Shown one piece after another: positions 31,931 through 39,301 of a DNA stretch of 39,301 bases (its first letter is position 1; every line of letters begins with the position of its first letter). The stretch is from assembly GCA_944387615.1 (NCBI GenBank), contig CALXFP010000004.1, positions 1 through 39,301 on the forward strand. Direction: 5' to 3'. The notes below the pieces were generated by a model, which was not told the DNA's origin, did no database searches, and was given only the letters and a program-made list of their open reading frames with translations. A program made the translations under genes and the position numbers. Source of the DNA: an uncultured Oscillospiraceae bacterium. Its GTDB lineage: Bacteria > Bacillota > Clostridia > Oscillospirales > Oscillospiraceae.

Positions 31931-32533
31931 AAACAGGATATTTTCCAGACGACCCATGGCATCCAGCAGGTAGAATCGAAGTTCATACCCTTCCTGTCCA
32001 GTCAGGGCACTATTTAAGCTGTCGGGAAATCCCGCTGTTTGGGCGACATCGGAAAAGCCTTCTGATGTTGCGGGCAGACACAGCGATGGGAACACCACGC
32101 ACCACCAGTTGTGCCCCTGGCCTTCTCCAATGACAATGCGCAGGGATTCATACACGCCCGCAGGCAGGGAAAAAGTATCATACTCCCGGGTATCAAACGC
32201 CTCCTGGCATAGGCTGACAACCGCCTGAGTGTCAACGCCGGTGGCTTCCAGGGTTTGGTTGGCGATTTGCTGGATTTTGGGAAGGTTTTCCCGGATGTAT
32301 TCTTTTGCCTGCTCCACATCGGCAACATTTTTCAGTTCTTCTTCCAGGCTTTTAATCACGGCATCCCGGACTTGAAGCTTTACCTCCTGATCTGCTTCCG
32401 CGTCAGAATTGGCAACCACATGCAGCCGGATCAATTCTTCATGAAGCTGCTGCCGGTCGGCAATCAGTGTGCCGCACCAGACCAAAGCTGCTAGAGCAAA
32501 GCAGATCATGACTCGTTTTACCAGTTTTACCAT
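31922..32533 (-). CDS. spoIIR: Stage II sporulation protein R
   Basis: SpoIIR is the signal secreted by the forespore that triggers SpoIIGA to process pro-sigma-E in the mother cell. The 203-residue protein has an N-terminal membrane/signal segment (MICFALAALVWCGTLIA) followed by the family's RLHVVANSDAEADQEVKLQVRDAV, a helical middle and GHNWWCVVFPSLCL. ATG 32533 gives a normal signal segment. No good ribosome-binding site is seen because the T-run of the ispE terminator precedes it; a GTG 9 nt upstream is an alternative. It lies 53 nt behind ispE. Confidence 0.9.
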   Translation of the reverse strand: MVKLVKRVMICFALAALVWCGTLIADRQQLHEELIRLHVVANSDAEADQEVKLQVRDAVIKSLEEELKNVADVEQAKEYIRENLPKIQQIANQTLEATGVDTQAVVSLCQEAFDTREYDTFSLPAGVYESLRIVIGEGQGHNWWCVVFPSLCLPATSEGFSDVAQTAGFPDSLNSALTGQEGYELRFYLLDAMGRLENILFQG

Positions 32534-32574
32534 AAAAAACACCGTCCATACGGAAATACTTCCAGTATGGACGG
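32534..32574 (-). terminator. Terminator of ispE within the spoIIR leader
   Basis: On the minus strand CCGTCCATAC (32574-32565) pairs with GTATGGACGG (32551-32542), and the T-run TTTTTT runs up to the spoIIR ATG. It leaves no room for a normal ribosome-binding site ahead of spoIIR. Confidence 0.8.
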
Positions 32575-32586
32575 CATTCGCACAAA

Positions 32587-33444
32587 TTATACCGGTTTGG
32601 CAATAAAAATCTGGGGATAATTTTCCTTGAGCATGTTGCACACCACTGCGGCGTATTCAAAGCTCGGCATGATGGCAAATACAGCGGAACCGGAGCCGGT
32701 CATCTGCTGGTTCAGCGCACCGTAGCTGTTGCAGATGGACTTGATGTAATTCAGCTCCAGGTGATCGGATGTAACCACCGGATCGAACACATTGCAAAGA
32801 TTCTCCGCAACGGCGCCCAGATCTCCTGCCAGCAGGGCGCTTTCCATGGCCCGGTTGTCCGGCCGGCGGGCGATGGCCACCTGGTCAATTTTCTGATACA
32901 GCTCCGGTGTGGACACAGAAAATTCCGGCTTGCAGATCACAAACACGCAGTCCGGCATGTCCGGCAGTTTGCGCAGCCGCTCTCCTCTTCCCTCTACCAT
33001 AGCGGTTCCGCAAAGGGTGCAGAAAGGCACGTCGCTTCCCACCTGGGCGCCCAGCTCCGCCAGTGCCAGAATGGACAGCGGCTCGCCGTAGTGACGGTTC
33101 AGCGCCCGCAGCACAGCAGCGGCATCGGCGCTTCCGCCGCCCATACCAGCACCGGAGGGAATCCGCTTGATAATCCGGATTTCAATGCCGTCCGGGTCCA
33201 CATTCATGGCCTGACAATATACCTTTGCAGCCTTCCATGCCAGATTGGTCTCATCCGTAGGAATGCCATCTACGGAGCACAGCAGCTTCCAGGGCTTTCC
33301 TGTGCCGATGTCAATCTCCACATCGTCCCGGATAGAGATGGTCTGCATGACGCTTTGCAGATCATGGTAACCGTCTTCCCGTTTGCCCAGCACGTCCAGG
33401 GTCAGATTCAGTTTGGCAAACGCGCCTTCATATAATGTTGTCAT
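32587..33444 (-). CDS. ispE: 4-diphosphocytidyl-2-C-methyl-D-erythritol kinase
   Basis: IspE phosphorylates CDP-methylerythritol in the non-mevalonate isoprenoid pathway. This 285-residue GHMP kinase has AKLNLTLDVLGKREDGYHDLQSVMQTI at the start, the ATP-binding loop IPSGAGMGGGSADAAAVLRALN (about 92-113), LGAQVGSDVPFC, and the C-terminal MTGSGSAVFAI. The length is normal. It is read from its own promoter, and its terminator lies before spoIIR. Confidence 0.95.
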   Translation of the reverse strand: MTTLYEGAFAKLNLTLDVLGKREDGYHDLQSVMQTISIRDDVEIDIGTGKPWKLLCSVDGIPTDETNLAWKAAKVYCQAMNVDPDGIEIRIIKRIPSGAGMGGGSADAAAVLRALNRHYGEPLSILALAELGAQVGSDVPFCTLCGTAMVEGRGERLRKLPDMPDCVFVICKPEFSVSTPELYQKIDQVAIARRPDNRAMESALLAGDLGAVAENLCNVFDPVVTSDHLELNYIKSICNSYGALNQQMTGSGSAVFAIMPSFEYAAVVCNMLKENYPQIFIAKPV

Positions 33445-33476
33445 AGGTTGTACCGTCCTTTGCGCACATTTTCTGT

Positions 33477-33505
33477 ATTATATCCTGAAAAAACATTTTT
33501 TGCAA
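33477..33505 (-). promoter_or_regulatory. Promoter of ispE
   Basis: On the minus strand TTGCAA (33505-33500), 17 nt, TATAAT (33482-33477). It lies 33 nt from the ispE ATG. Confidence 0.8.
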
Positions 33506-33577
33506 TCATCATCCTGATAAAATTGAAAAACCTGTGCATCCTAATGGCATCCGGAAGTTGAAATGGAGGTAAAAACT

Positions 33578-33781
33578 ATGGATACCATCGCACTGATCCT
33601 GTCCATCGTCGGTTGTGTCAACTGGGGACTGGTGGGAATTTTCCAATTCGATTTGGTCGCTTGGCTCTTTGGCGGCGCAGGCTCCCTGTTCAGCCGTCTG
33701 GTCTACACGGTTGTAGCCCTGTCCGGCCTGTGGTGTATTTCCTTCCTGTTCCGCAGGAATGCCATTACCGGCAAAGAATAA
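33578..33781 (+). CDS. DUF378-family small membrane protein
   Basis: This 67-residue protein has two membrane helices and the DUF378 pattern: IALILSIVGCVNWGLVGIFQFDLVAWLFGG, then LVYTVVALSGLWCISFLF. The function of the family is unknown. GGAGGT lies 8 nt before ATG 33578; an in-frame ATG 15 nt upstream overlaps that site and is rejected. It is a single-gene unit with its own terminator. Confidence 0.85.
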   Translation: MDTIALILSIVGCVNWGLVGIFQFDLVAWLFGGAGSLFSRLVYTVVALSGLWCISFLFRRNAITGKE

Positions 33782-33786
33782 AGAAG

Positions 33787-33823
33787 TGCGGCTGCTCCTA
33801 CAGGGAAGCAGCCGCATAATTTT
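33787..33823 (+). terminator. Terminator after the DUF378 gene
   Basis: TGCGGCTGCT (33787-33796) pairs perfectly with AGCAGCCGCA (33807-33816), followed by TAATTTT. It also sits at the 3' end of the convergent zinc-ribbon gene. Confidence 0.8.
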
Positions 33824-33838
33824 ATATCGTTTCTTCCA

Positions 33839-34894
33839 TCAGCCGCAGCGCACAATACAGCTGACTTCCTGGTCGCCATACTTGGCGGTGATGGAGGTGG
33901 TGCCGGCCTTCACAGCCTTGACCCAGCCTTCTTCATCCACCGTTGCGATGTGAGGATGCTCCGAAGACCACTCTACCTCGTTCTGCTCCAAGTCGCAGTC
34001 CAGAAGCAGCTGGAATTCGTAATAGACACCCAACATGACATCGGTCTTCTTCAGCTTCAGGGTAACGTTCTTCAGTTCCGAACTTCCCTGATTTGGGGCA
34101 ACGGTTTCCGGGGTGGTAGCAGGAGTAGTTGCCGGGGTGGTTTCTGCCGTATCCGGAGCCTGGGTTGCTTCAGTTGTAGGCGCCTCAGTGGGTGCCTGGA
34201 AAGAAACCTTCACAGGAACCTCAATCTTCTGCTGGCCGCAGGTAATGGTCACCACGGTTTCACCCTCTGCCACTGCTTCAATCCGACCGTCTTCGGTAAC
34301 CGTGGCGATGCTTTCATCCGCAGATGTGAACACCAGAGCATCTGTAGTATCACCAGGCTTGGGCACCACATTCAGAAGGAACCGGGCACCTGCTTCGTTC
34401 AGCACCGCTTCCTGTGCGCTGGTCATAACCAGGTTCTCACAGGGAATGGCCGTTGCATCAATAGGCGCTGTTGTCTGCATGAACTGAGGCAAGGTGGTTT
34501 CTGCCGCTCCCTGCTGGTTCATATTCGGCAGGAAGTAGCGGAAAAACAGGAAGCCGGCAGCCAGAAGCAGCGCTGCAATCAAAACCGTCAGCAAAATCAC
34601 CACAAAGGTGTTGGACTGATAGGTTTCTTCTTCCTCCTCATCATCAAACAAGGGGTCGTCCTCATCCTCCAGATCCCGCCGGGGCCCACTGTTGACTTCG
34701 TCAAAGTCAAAAATTTCTTTTCTCTTTCTGGACGGGGTGCGGTCATTCTTTGTTTTGGGTGAATCAAAGTCATCCATCAGCAGTTCATCTTCCAGCAAAT
34801 CTGCCGCAGAATCCCGGGAACAGCCACAGATGGGGCACTGTTCCGCAGTATCCGGATAACTGGTTCCGCAAACATCACAAATAATTTTACTCAT
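33839..34894 (-). CDS. Zinc-ribbon membrane protein with bacterial Ig-like domains
   Basis: This 351-residue protein has an N-terminal zinc ribbon (Cys6, Cys9, Cys20, Cys23 in CDVCG..CPICG), an acidic cytoplasmic linker (residues 30-95) and one membrane helix (about 99-122, VVILLTVLIAALLLAAGFLFF). Outside are two Ig-like (Big_2) repeats: VFTSADESIATVTEDGRIEAVAEGETVVTITC and VEWSSEHPHIATVDEEGWVKAVKAGTTSITAKYG. They are separated by a Thr/Pro-rich stalk. GGAGGG precedes ATG 34894. It is divergent from a transmembrane kinase with a similar plan, suggesting a joint envelope-sensing role. The function is inferred. Confidence 0.75.
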   Translation of the reverse strand: MSKIICDVCGTSYPDTAEQCPICGCSRDSAADLLEDELLMDDFDSPKTKNDRTPSRKRKEIFDFDEVNSGPRRDLEDEDDPLFDDEEEEETYQSNTFVVILLTVLIAALLLAAGFLFFRYFLPNMNQQGAAETTLPQFMQTTAPIDATAIPCENLVMTSAQEAVLNEAGARFLLNVVPKPGDTTDALVFTSADESIATVTEDGRIEAVAEGETVVTITCGQQKIEVPVKVSFQAPTEAPTTEATQAPDTAETTPATTPATTPETVAPNQGSSELKNVTLKLKKTDVMLGVYYEFQLLLDCDLEQNEVEWSSEHPHIATVDEEGWVKAVKAGTTSITAKYGDQEVSCIVRCG

Positions 34895-34937
34895 CAGGAT
34901 CCCTCCAGTACACATAACTGCACCATTATTGGTCGAC

Positions 34938-34966
34938 ATTATAACACAAAATCCCCCGGAATACAA
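34938..34966 (-). promoter_or_regulatory. Promoter of the zinc-ribbon gene
   Basis: On the minus strand TTGTAT (34966-34961), 17 nt, TATAAT (34943-34938). Confidence 0.75.
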
Positions 34967-34977
34967 CTACAAAAGTA

Positions 34978-35006
34978 TTGCTTTTTTTGTTATTTTATTT
35001 TATGAT
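34978..35006 (+). promoter_or_regulatory. Promoter of the transmembrane kinase gene
   Basis: TTGCTT (34978-34983), 17 nt of T-rich spacer, TATGAT (35001-35006). It lies back to back with the zinc-ribbon promoter, only 12 nt apart. Confidence 0.65.
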
Positions 35007-35031
35007 AGTTTGGTTAAAGGAGGCGATCTGT

Positions 35032-37998
35032 TTGTCAGAACCCAAGTCCATTTCTCCTTTGCTGGACGGCTTCCTTATGGGCAGCCCCATGAGCAGTCAT
35101 GACGGCATCATCTGCTGTCCTGCCATCCAGGAGAATACGGATCAAAAGTACATAGTCAAGATTATCTCCATTCCTGCCACCCAGGCTCAGATGGATGCCC
35201 TTCTGCTGGCAGGCGCCTATAAAGATCCTGCGGATGCGATGGAATATTTCCGCAAAAGCGGTGAGGCTATCCTGGAGGAAGCCAAAATCCTGAGCACCCT
35301 TTCCAAGATAGAAGGATTTCTTCCCTATGAGGGCTGGCAGATGGAACCCATCACCCGGCGCAGACTGGGATATGAAGTGTATCTGCTGGGCAGTTACAAG
35401 CGCTCTCTGGATAAGTACGTCCGGCGCAACCAGGTTACCCATTTGGAAGCAATCAACTTGGGACTGGATCTGTGCAGCGCACTGTCGGTATGCCGTCAGG
35501 CTGGATACATCTATGTGGATTTGAAACCGGCAAATATTTTCATTTCCGAAAAGAAGGAATACCGGATCGGTGATGTTGGATTTATTCCCATACGGGAACT
35601 GACCTTTGCCACAATTCCCGACCGATACCGAAATGATTACACGCCGCCGGAACTGTCTGACCCCATGGTGCCGCTGAGTCTGACCATCGATACCTTTGCG
35701 TTGGGCATGATTCTCTACCAGCTATATAATGAAGGGCAGCTGCCTGTCATCCCGGCTGCTGATTCGGAAGAAGCGATTGCCGCACCAATCAATGCCGACT
35801 ACGAGCTGGCGGAGATTATCTTGAAGGCCATCCATCCTGACCCAGAAAAGCGCTGGACAGACCCCAAGGACATGGGCCAGGCTCTGGTTTCCTACATGCA
35901 GAGAAATGCCGTCAATGACGTGCCGATTACCCCGTATCTTCCCCTGGAATTTGAAGAAGCCCAGGCAAAAGAGCAGCAGCCGGAGGACGCATCTGCCGAC
36001 ATCGAATCTGCGGATTCTCCGTCGGAACAAACAGCATCCGAGGAAAGCCCTCAAGAGGAAAGTCCCCAATCGGACGAAACATCCCAGTCCCCCGAAGCAG
36101 CATCTGAAGATGATAGCCCGCCGGAGGCGGCGGATGCTTCCGCGAACGCTGAGGAAGATCCGCAGGGACCTCCTGATTCGGAGGATCTGGAGGAAGCTGA
36201 TACCTTGCTCCCCCATGAAATGTCGGATGAACTATCCCGCATTTTGGAAAAAGCGGATGACTTGATTGCCCATGAGACGCCGGAAGGCGTGGTACTGCCG
36301 GAGATTCCCGATCCGCCGGACCCCTTCGCCTTTGCGAAGGAAGATTCCGACGACATCGACGACGGTTCCGTTCCCCGGGACCCGCTGATGGAAGATGAAT
36401 CTGATTCTCAACCACGGAAGGTAACGAAAAAGTTTGCTGACCAAAGCGGAAAACGATTGGCAAAGAAACTGCTGACCACGCTGATTGTTCTTCTGATACT
36501 GGCCGGGATTGGCTTTGGCGGGTACTGGTATTACCAGAATATCTACCTTCAGACCATCCGCAGCATCGACATTGACGGAACCAAACAATCTTTGACCGTC
36601 AGCATTGACTCGGATGTGGACGACGCCCTGCTTCAGGTCACCTGCACAGACAATCAGGGAAATACCATGACCCAGGGTGTGCTGAATGGGCAGACAACCT
36701 TCACCGGACTGACTCCGGATACGCTGTACTCCATTGAATTGTCCATTGATGGATTCCACCAGCTGGTGGGTAAAACTTCGGATATCTTCACCACCGATAC
36801 TACCACCACCATTGTAAGTTTCACCCCTGCAGCCGGTGAAGTGGATGGCTCTGTGGTTCTGACCTTTACGGTAGAAGGCGAGGAACCGGAAACCTGGACG
36901 CTGAGTTATATGGCAGAAGGAGAAGAAGAGCAGGTGCAGACCTTCTCCGGTCACTCTGTTACGGTTTCCAATTTGTCCATCGGCAAGATGTACACCTTTA
37001 CTTTGGACGCAGGTGATACCCTTTCTCTCAGCGGAGAAACGGTTCTGGAATACATGCCTTCCCGCCTGATTCTTGCCAAAGATCTCACTGTCACCTCCAC
37101 CGGAAGCAACGATATGACCGTGCTCTGGAATGTACCGGGTGATGTGGTGGTTGAAAGCTGGAACGTGCGCTGCTACAGTGAAAGCGGCTATGACACCCAG
37201 TTGACCACTACCGAAACTCAGGTGAGCTTCACGGACATTGATCCCACCTTCAGCTATACGGTTGAAGTGACGGCATCCGGTATGACCCAGCCGGCCAAAA
37301 CCAGTATTACCGCGAATCCCATCAACATCACCCAGTTTACTATGGCAAATGATGAAGACCCGGAGCTGGAAGTACTGAAACTCAGTTGGGAACACACCGG
37401 TTCGGCACCGGAAGGCGGATGGCTGGTGACGTACAGCATTGACGGCAGCAGCGTTTCCGACACGATCGAGTGCAGCAATGCCTCCGCTGAAATCGGGCCC
37501 ATCGTGCCCAGTGCCAAATACGTCTTTACAGTGCAGGCCGCCGATGGCACCTCCGTATTCAGCAATGTGTATTCTTACACCACTGCAGAGGCGGAGCCCT
37601 TCTCGGAGAATGCCCTTACAGCTGACAACATGGAAGTGCAGCTGCTGAAAACACCGGAAAAGAAAAACTGGCGATTTGAGGACCTGGACAGCGATGTCTA
37701 TACCGATCAGTTTGCCCCGGGCGACGGCATTTCCCTGGTAGTGCACGGTATCACTGATTTTTACCTTCCCGGATACCCCGTGGATATCTTGTATGTCATC
37801 GAGGACGGCTATGGCAATGTGATGCCGGAGCTCATTACTCTGGAGGATCGTTACTGGAAGGATCTGTGGTATGCCGGTGATTATCACTACGCAGAATTGA
37901 CCGTACCGAAAATTCCGGAAAACCCCGGAGATTATGTACTGTATCTGTACTTTAACGGTATGTCCGTGGCAAAAGTTCCCTTCACCATCACCGAATAA
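35032..37998 (+). CDS. Transmembrane Ser/Thr protein kinase-like protein with fibronectin type III-like ectodomain
   Basis: This 988-residue protein has a kinase-like domain at 1-295: candidate ATP Lys43 in KYIVKII, catalytic loop YVDLKPANIF with Asp163, Lys165 and Asn168 (Tyr-Val-Asp replaces His-Arg-Asp), IGDVGF with Asp181 in place of DFG, and PPE with Glu207. A long acidic, low-complexity linker follows (about 310-460), one helix near 480-501, then an outer part of about four beta-sandwich repeats of FN3 type (for example LTPDTLYSIELSIDGF). The glycine-rich loop is unclear, so activity is uncertain. I chose TTG 35032 because AAAGGAGG lies 8 nt upstream; an earlier TTG lies inside the promoter. 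Confidence 0.8.
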   Translation: MSEPKSISPLLDGFLMGSPMSSHDGIICCPAIQENTDQKYIVKIISIPATQAQMDALLLAGAYKDPADAMEYFRKSGEAILEEAKILSTLSKIEGFLPYEGWQMEPITRRRLGYEVYLLGSYKRSLDKYVRRNQVTHLEAINLGLDLCSALSVCRQAGYIYVDLKPANIFISEKKEYRIGDVGFIPIRELTFATIPDRYRNDYTPPELSDPMVPLSLTIDTFALGMILYQLYNEGQLPVIPAADSEEAIAAPINADYELAEIILKAIHPDPEKRWTDPKDMGQALVSYMQRNAVNDVPITPYLPLEFEEAQAKEQQPEDASADIESADSPSEQTASEESPQEESPQSDETSQSPEAASEDDSPPEAADASANAEEDPQGPPDSEDLEEADTLLPHEMSDELSRILEKADDLIAHETPEGVVLPEIPDPPDPFAFAKEDSDDIDDGSVPRDPLMEDESDSQPRKVTKKFADQSGKRLAKKLLTTLIVLLILAGIGFGGYWYYQNIYLQTIRSIDIDGTKQSLTVSIDSDVDDALLQVTCTDNQGNTMTQGVLNGQTTFTGLTPDTLYSIELSIDGFHQLVGKTSDIFTTDTTTTIVSFTPAAGEVDGSVVLTFTVEGEEPETWTLSYMAEGEEEQVQTFSGHSVTVSNLSIGKMYTFTLDAGDTLSLSGETVLEYMPSRLILAKDLTVTSTGSNDMTVLWNVPGDVVVESWNVRCYSESGYDTQLTTTETQVSFTDIDPTFSYTVEVTASGMTQPAKTSITANPINITQFTMANDEDPELEVLKLSWEHTGSAPEGGWLVTYSIDGSSVSDTIECSNASAEIGPIVPSAKYVFTVQAADGTSVFSNVYSYTTAEAEPFSENALTADNMEVQLLKTPEKKNWRFEDLDSDVYTDQFAPGDGISLVVHGITDFYLPGYPVDILYVIEDGYGNVMPELITLEDRYWKDLWYAGDYHYAELTVPKIPENPGDYVLYLYFNGMSVAKVPFTITE

Positions 37999-38004
37999 GC
38001 ACAA

Positions 38005-38040
38005 GAAGCCGCCTGGAAACCAGGCGGCTTCGTTATTTTT
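38005..38040 (+). terminator. Terminator of the kinase gene
   Basis: GAAGCCGCCTGG (38005-38016) pairs perfectly with CCAGGCGGCTTC (38020-38031) around AAA, followed by GTTATTTTTT. Confidence 0.9.
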
Positions 38041-38122
38041 TACAAAAACGTTGGAGCAATGCAGGACAAAGTTATTTGTATCTCTGATTTATTGTGTTGT
38101 TCACACATTTTTGGAAACGATG

Positions 38123-38131
38123 TGCTATAAT
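38123..38131 (+). promoter_or_regulatory. Extended -10 promoter of the phospholipase-like gene
   Basis: TGCTATAAT (TATAAT at 38126-38131) is a perfect extended -10. No good -35 is found at 17 nt. The ATG lies 32 nt downstream. Confidence 0.6.
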
Positions 38132-38162
38132 TGGCTCAAATCTGTGTGAAAGGGGCACCCTC

Positions 38163-38714
38163 ATGCGTGGAAAAAGCCACCTCTGCCTGGGGCAGTATCT
38201 GACGGAGCGTTATATGCAGGACGCGCCGAAGCGTTGTGTGAAAGCCTTTCTGGTAGGCTGTGTGGAACCGGACCGTAACCCGATTACATATCTGAAGGGA
38301 TCTTTGCATTTCCAGTGGCTCCGTGGTCACAATTACCGCAATGCCCGCCGGTTTATGCGCCGCATCTCTACTCGTCTGGAAAACAAGCGTTCTTTGAACC
38401 TGTTTGACTACTATACTCTGGGCAAGCTGATTCATTACGTCACTGACGCATTTACCTATGCCCATAACGACGCCTTTACCACCAATCTGCTGGATCACCG
38501 GGTTTATGAGGTGGAGCTTCAGGAGCACTTCCTGCAGTTCATGGAAAGTGATCCCCAGGTTAACCCCCGGGTTGCCCGAAGCATTATGGAAGCTATCTAC
38601 AGTTTCCACAAGGAATACGAAAAACTGGAAGCCAGTATTCATACCGACGCACGGTATGCACTGAACGCCTGCTGCAGTGTGGTAGGTCTTCTGATGCCGA
38701 ATCCGGCACTCTGA
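38163..38714 (+). CDS. Zinc-dependent phospholipase C-like protein
   Basis: This 183-residue protein fits the zinc-dependent phospholipase C/S1-P1 nuclease-like fold. It has His residues in KSHLCLGQYL, a Glu-Pro-Asp in LVGCVEPDRNPITY, GHNYRNARRFM, and LGKLIHYVTDAFTYAHND, where the His, Asp and His pattern could bind metal. Many Clostridia encode such short cytoplasmic versions; the real substrate is unknown. No signal peptide is visible. AAAGGGG precedes ATG 38163; the longer frame upstream runs through the promoter. A VanZ-like gene follows after 15 nt. Confidence 0.75.
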   Translation: MRGKSHLCLGQYLTERYMQDAPKRCVKAFLVGCVEPDRNPITYLKGSLHFQWLRGHNYRNARRFMRRISTRLENKRSLNLFDYYTLGKLIHYVTDAFTYAHNDAFTTNLLDHRVYEVELQEHFLQFMESDPQVNPRVARSIMEAIYSFHKEYEKLEASIHTDARYALNACCSVVGLLMPNPAL

Positions 38715-38729
38715 TTTCGGAGGTCTGGA

Positions 38730-39301
38730 ATGCACAGAATTTCTTCCATGTGCCTGGAAGCCGGTGTTGCCGCTCTGATTCTGTTTCCCCTATTTTTGGT
38801 TCTGAATTGGCGGAAGGCGTGCTGCTTACGGCGGACGGCAGAGTGTGTCGTGTTTTCTGTCTACCTGGCAGCAGTGGACGCAGTGGTGGGGCTTCCCAAC
38901 GTCACCTATGTCCGTTTTGATTTGAATCTGAACCTCATGCCGTTTGCCTATATGTTTTCGGACGCTACTACCAGCCTGCTGAATGTGGCGCTTTTTCTGC
39001 CGTTGGGCTTTTTGCTTCCCATCCTTTGCCAGAAGTTCCGGAAACTGCATTGGACGGTTCTGTTCGGCTTCTGCGCTTCCCTGCTGATTGAACTGCTGCA
39101 AATTTTTACCTTCCGGGCCACCGATGTCAATGACCTGATTACGAACACCGTTGGAACCATACTGGGCTGGTGCGCCGCCCGGGTTGTATTCTGGCTCTTC
39201 CCCGGTATCACTCCAAAGTGGAGTTTGCGGGAGGTGTTTCTGGTCTGTTTTCTGACCCTGGGCGTGATGTTTTTCCTACAGCCGTTCCTGGCAAGGACGC
39301 T
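38730..39301 (+). CDS. VanZ-like family membrane protein (cut off at the window end)
   Basis: The frame begins at ATG 38730 with CGGAGG 6 nt upstream and stays open to the last base (190 codons). It has a hydrophobic start, then the VanZ-like signature: NLNLMPF, LLNVALFLPLGFLLPIL, FCASLLIELLQIFTFRATDVNDLITNTVGTILGW. VanZ proteins confer low-level teicoplanin resistance in some elements, but most chromosomal ones have no known role. It is probably cotranscribed with the phospholipase-like gene. The C-terminus is missing only because the window ends. Confidence 0.8.
   Translation, partial: MHRISSMCLEAGVAALILFPLFLVLNWRKACCLRRTAECVVFSVYLAAVDAVVGLPNVTYVRFDLNLNLMPFAYMFSDATTSLLNVALFLPLGFLLPILCQKFRKLHWTVLFGFCASLLIELLQIFTFRATDVNDLITNTVGTILGWCAARVVFWLFPGITPKWSLREVFLVCFLTLGVMFFLQPFLART

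Noticed and set aside
36232..38004. Minus-strand frame opposite the transmembrane kinase
   Set aside because: Shadow frame without a start signal or domain; it crosses the terminator region.

Overview
This window comes from a spore-forming anaerobic Firmicute, most likely a gut Clostridia of the Oscillospirales/Ruminococcaceae type. Supporting signs are sporulation genes (spoVAD, spoVAE, spoIIR), the Firmicute AddAB recombination nuclease, strong AGGAGG ribosome-binding sites, pyruvate formate-lyase and an oxygen-sensitive Fe-S dehydratase. No tRNA, rRNA or CRISPR array was seen.

Layout. 0-2 kb: a YhfC-type membrane protein and a DUF1648/SdpI-type membrane protein. 2.0-4.1 kb: a greA-lysS operon behind a consensus promoter. 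4.06-21.83 kb: a 17.8 kb DNA block that I interpret as a site-specific integrative element sitting inside lysS. The left part of lysS encodes a complete LysRS catalytic core. The displaced C-terminal tRNA-binding domain lies 17.7 kb away, directly after the integrase. Joining the two through a shared 16-bp sequence restores one uninterrupted 642-residue frame. 21.8-39.3 kb: chromosomal genes, namely a small lipoprotein, a GNAT acetyltransferase, spoVAD-spoVAE with a tiny Gln/Asn-rich protein, addB-addA, ispE-spoIIR, a DUF378 protein, a divergent pair (zinc-ribbon/Ig-like membrane protein and transmembrane protein kinase), a zinc-dependent phospholipase C-like protein and a truncated VanZ-like gene.

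The element. Its left end has tandem TTTGACAGCAA repeats, one copy of a CACGAAGC..GTGAA repeat and a four-gene operon linked by ATGA overlaps: two DUF6462-type excisionase-like proteins, a frameshifted tnpV and an unknown protein. Its right end has a sigma-factor-like protein, a DUF6076-type protein, a primase zinc-finger protein, a coiled-coil protein, a third DUF6462-type protein, a ribbon-helix-helix regulator and a Tn916-type tyrosine integrase, followed by matching GACAGCAA and CACGAAGC repeats. No relaxase or conjugation gene is present.

Cargo. Between these modules lies a fermentation island: a LysR regulator with an AEC transporter broken by one in-frame TGA; divergently, a DASS-type anion transporter and ttdA-ttdB (L-tartrate dehydratase or the closely related two-subunit fumarase); then pflB-pflA and a GltD-like Fe-S/FAD oxidoreductase. 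The inferred route is uptake of a C4 acid, dehydration (tartrate to oxaloacetate), and cleavage of the derived pyruvate to formate and acetyl-CoA. Between the cargo and the element's replication-like genes lies about 600 bp of non-coding DNA with large hairpins and a degenerate 33-36 bp tandem repeat.
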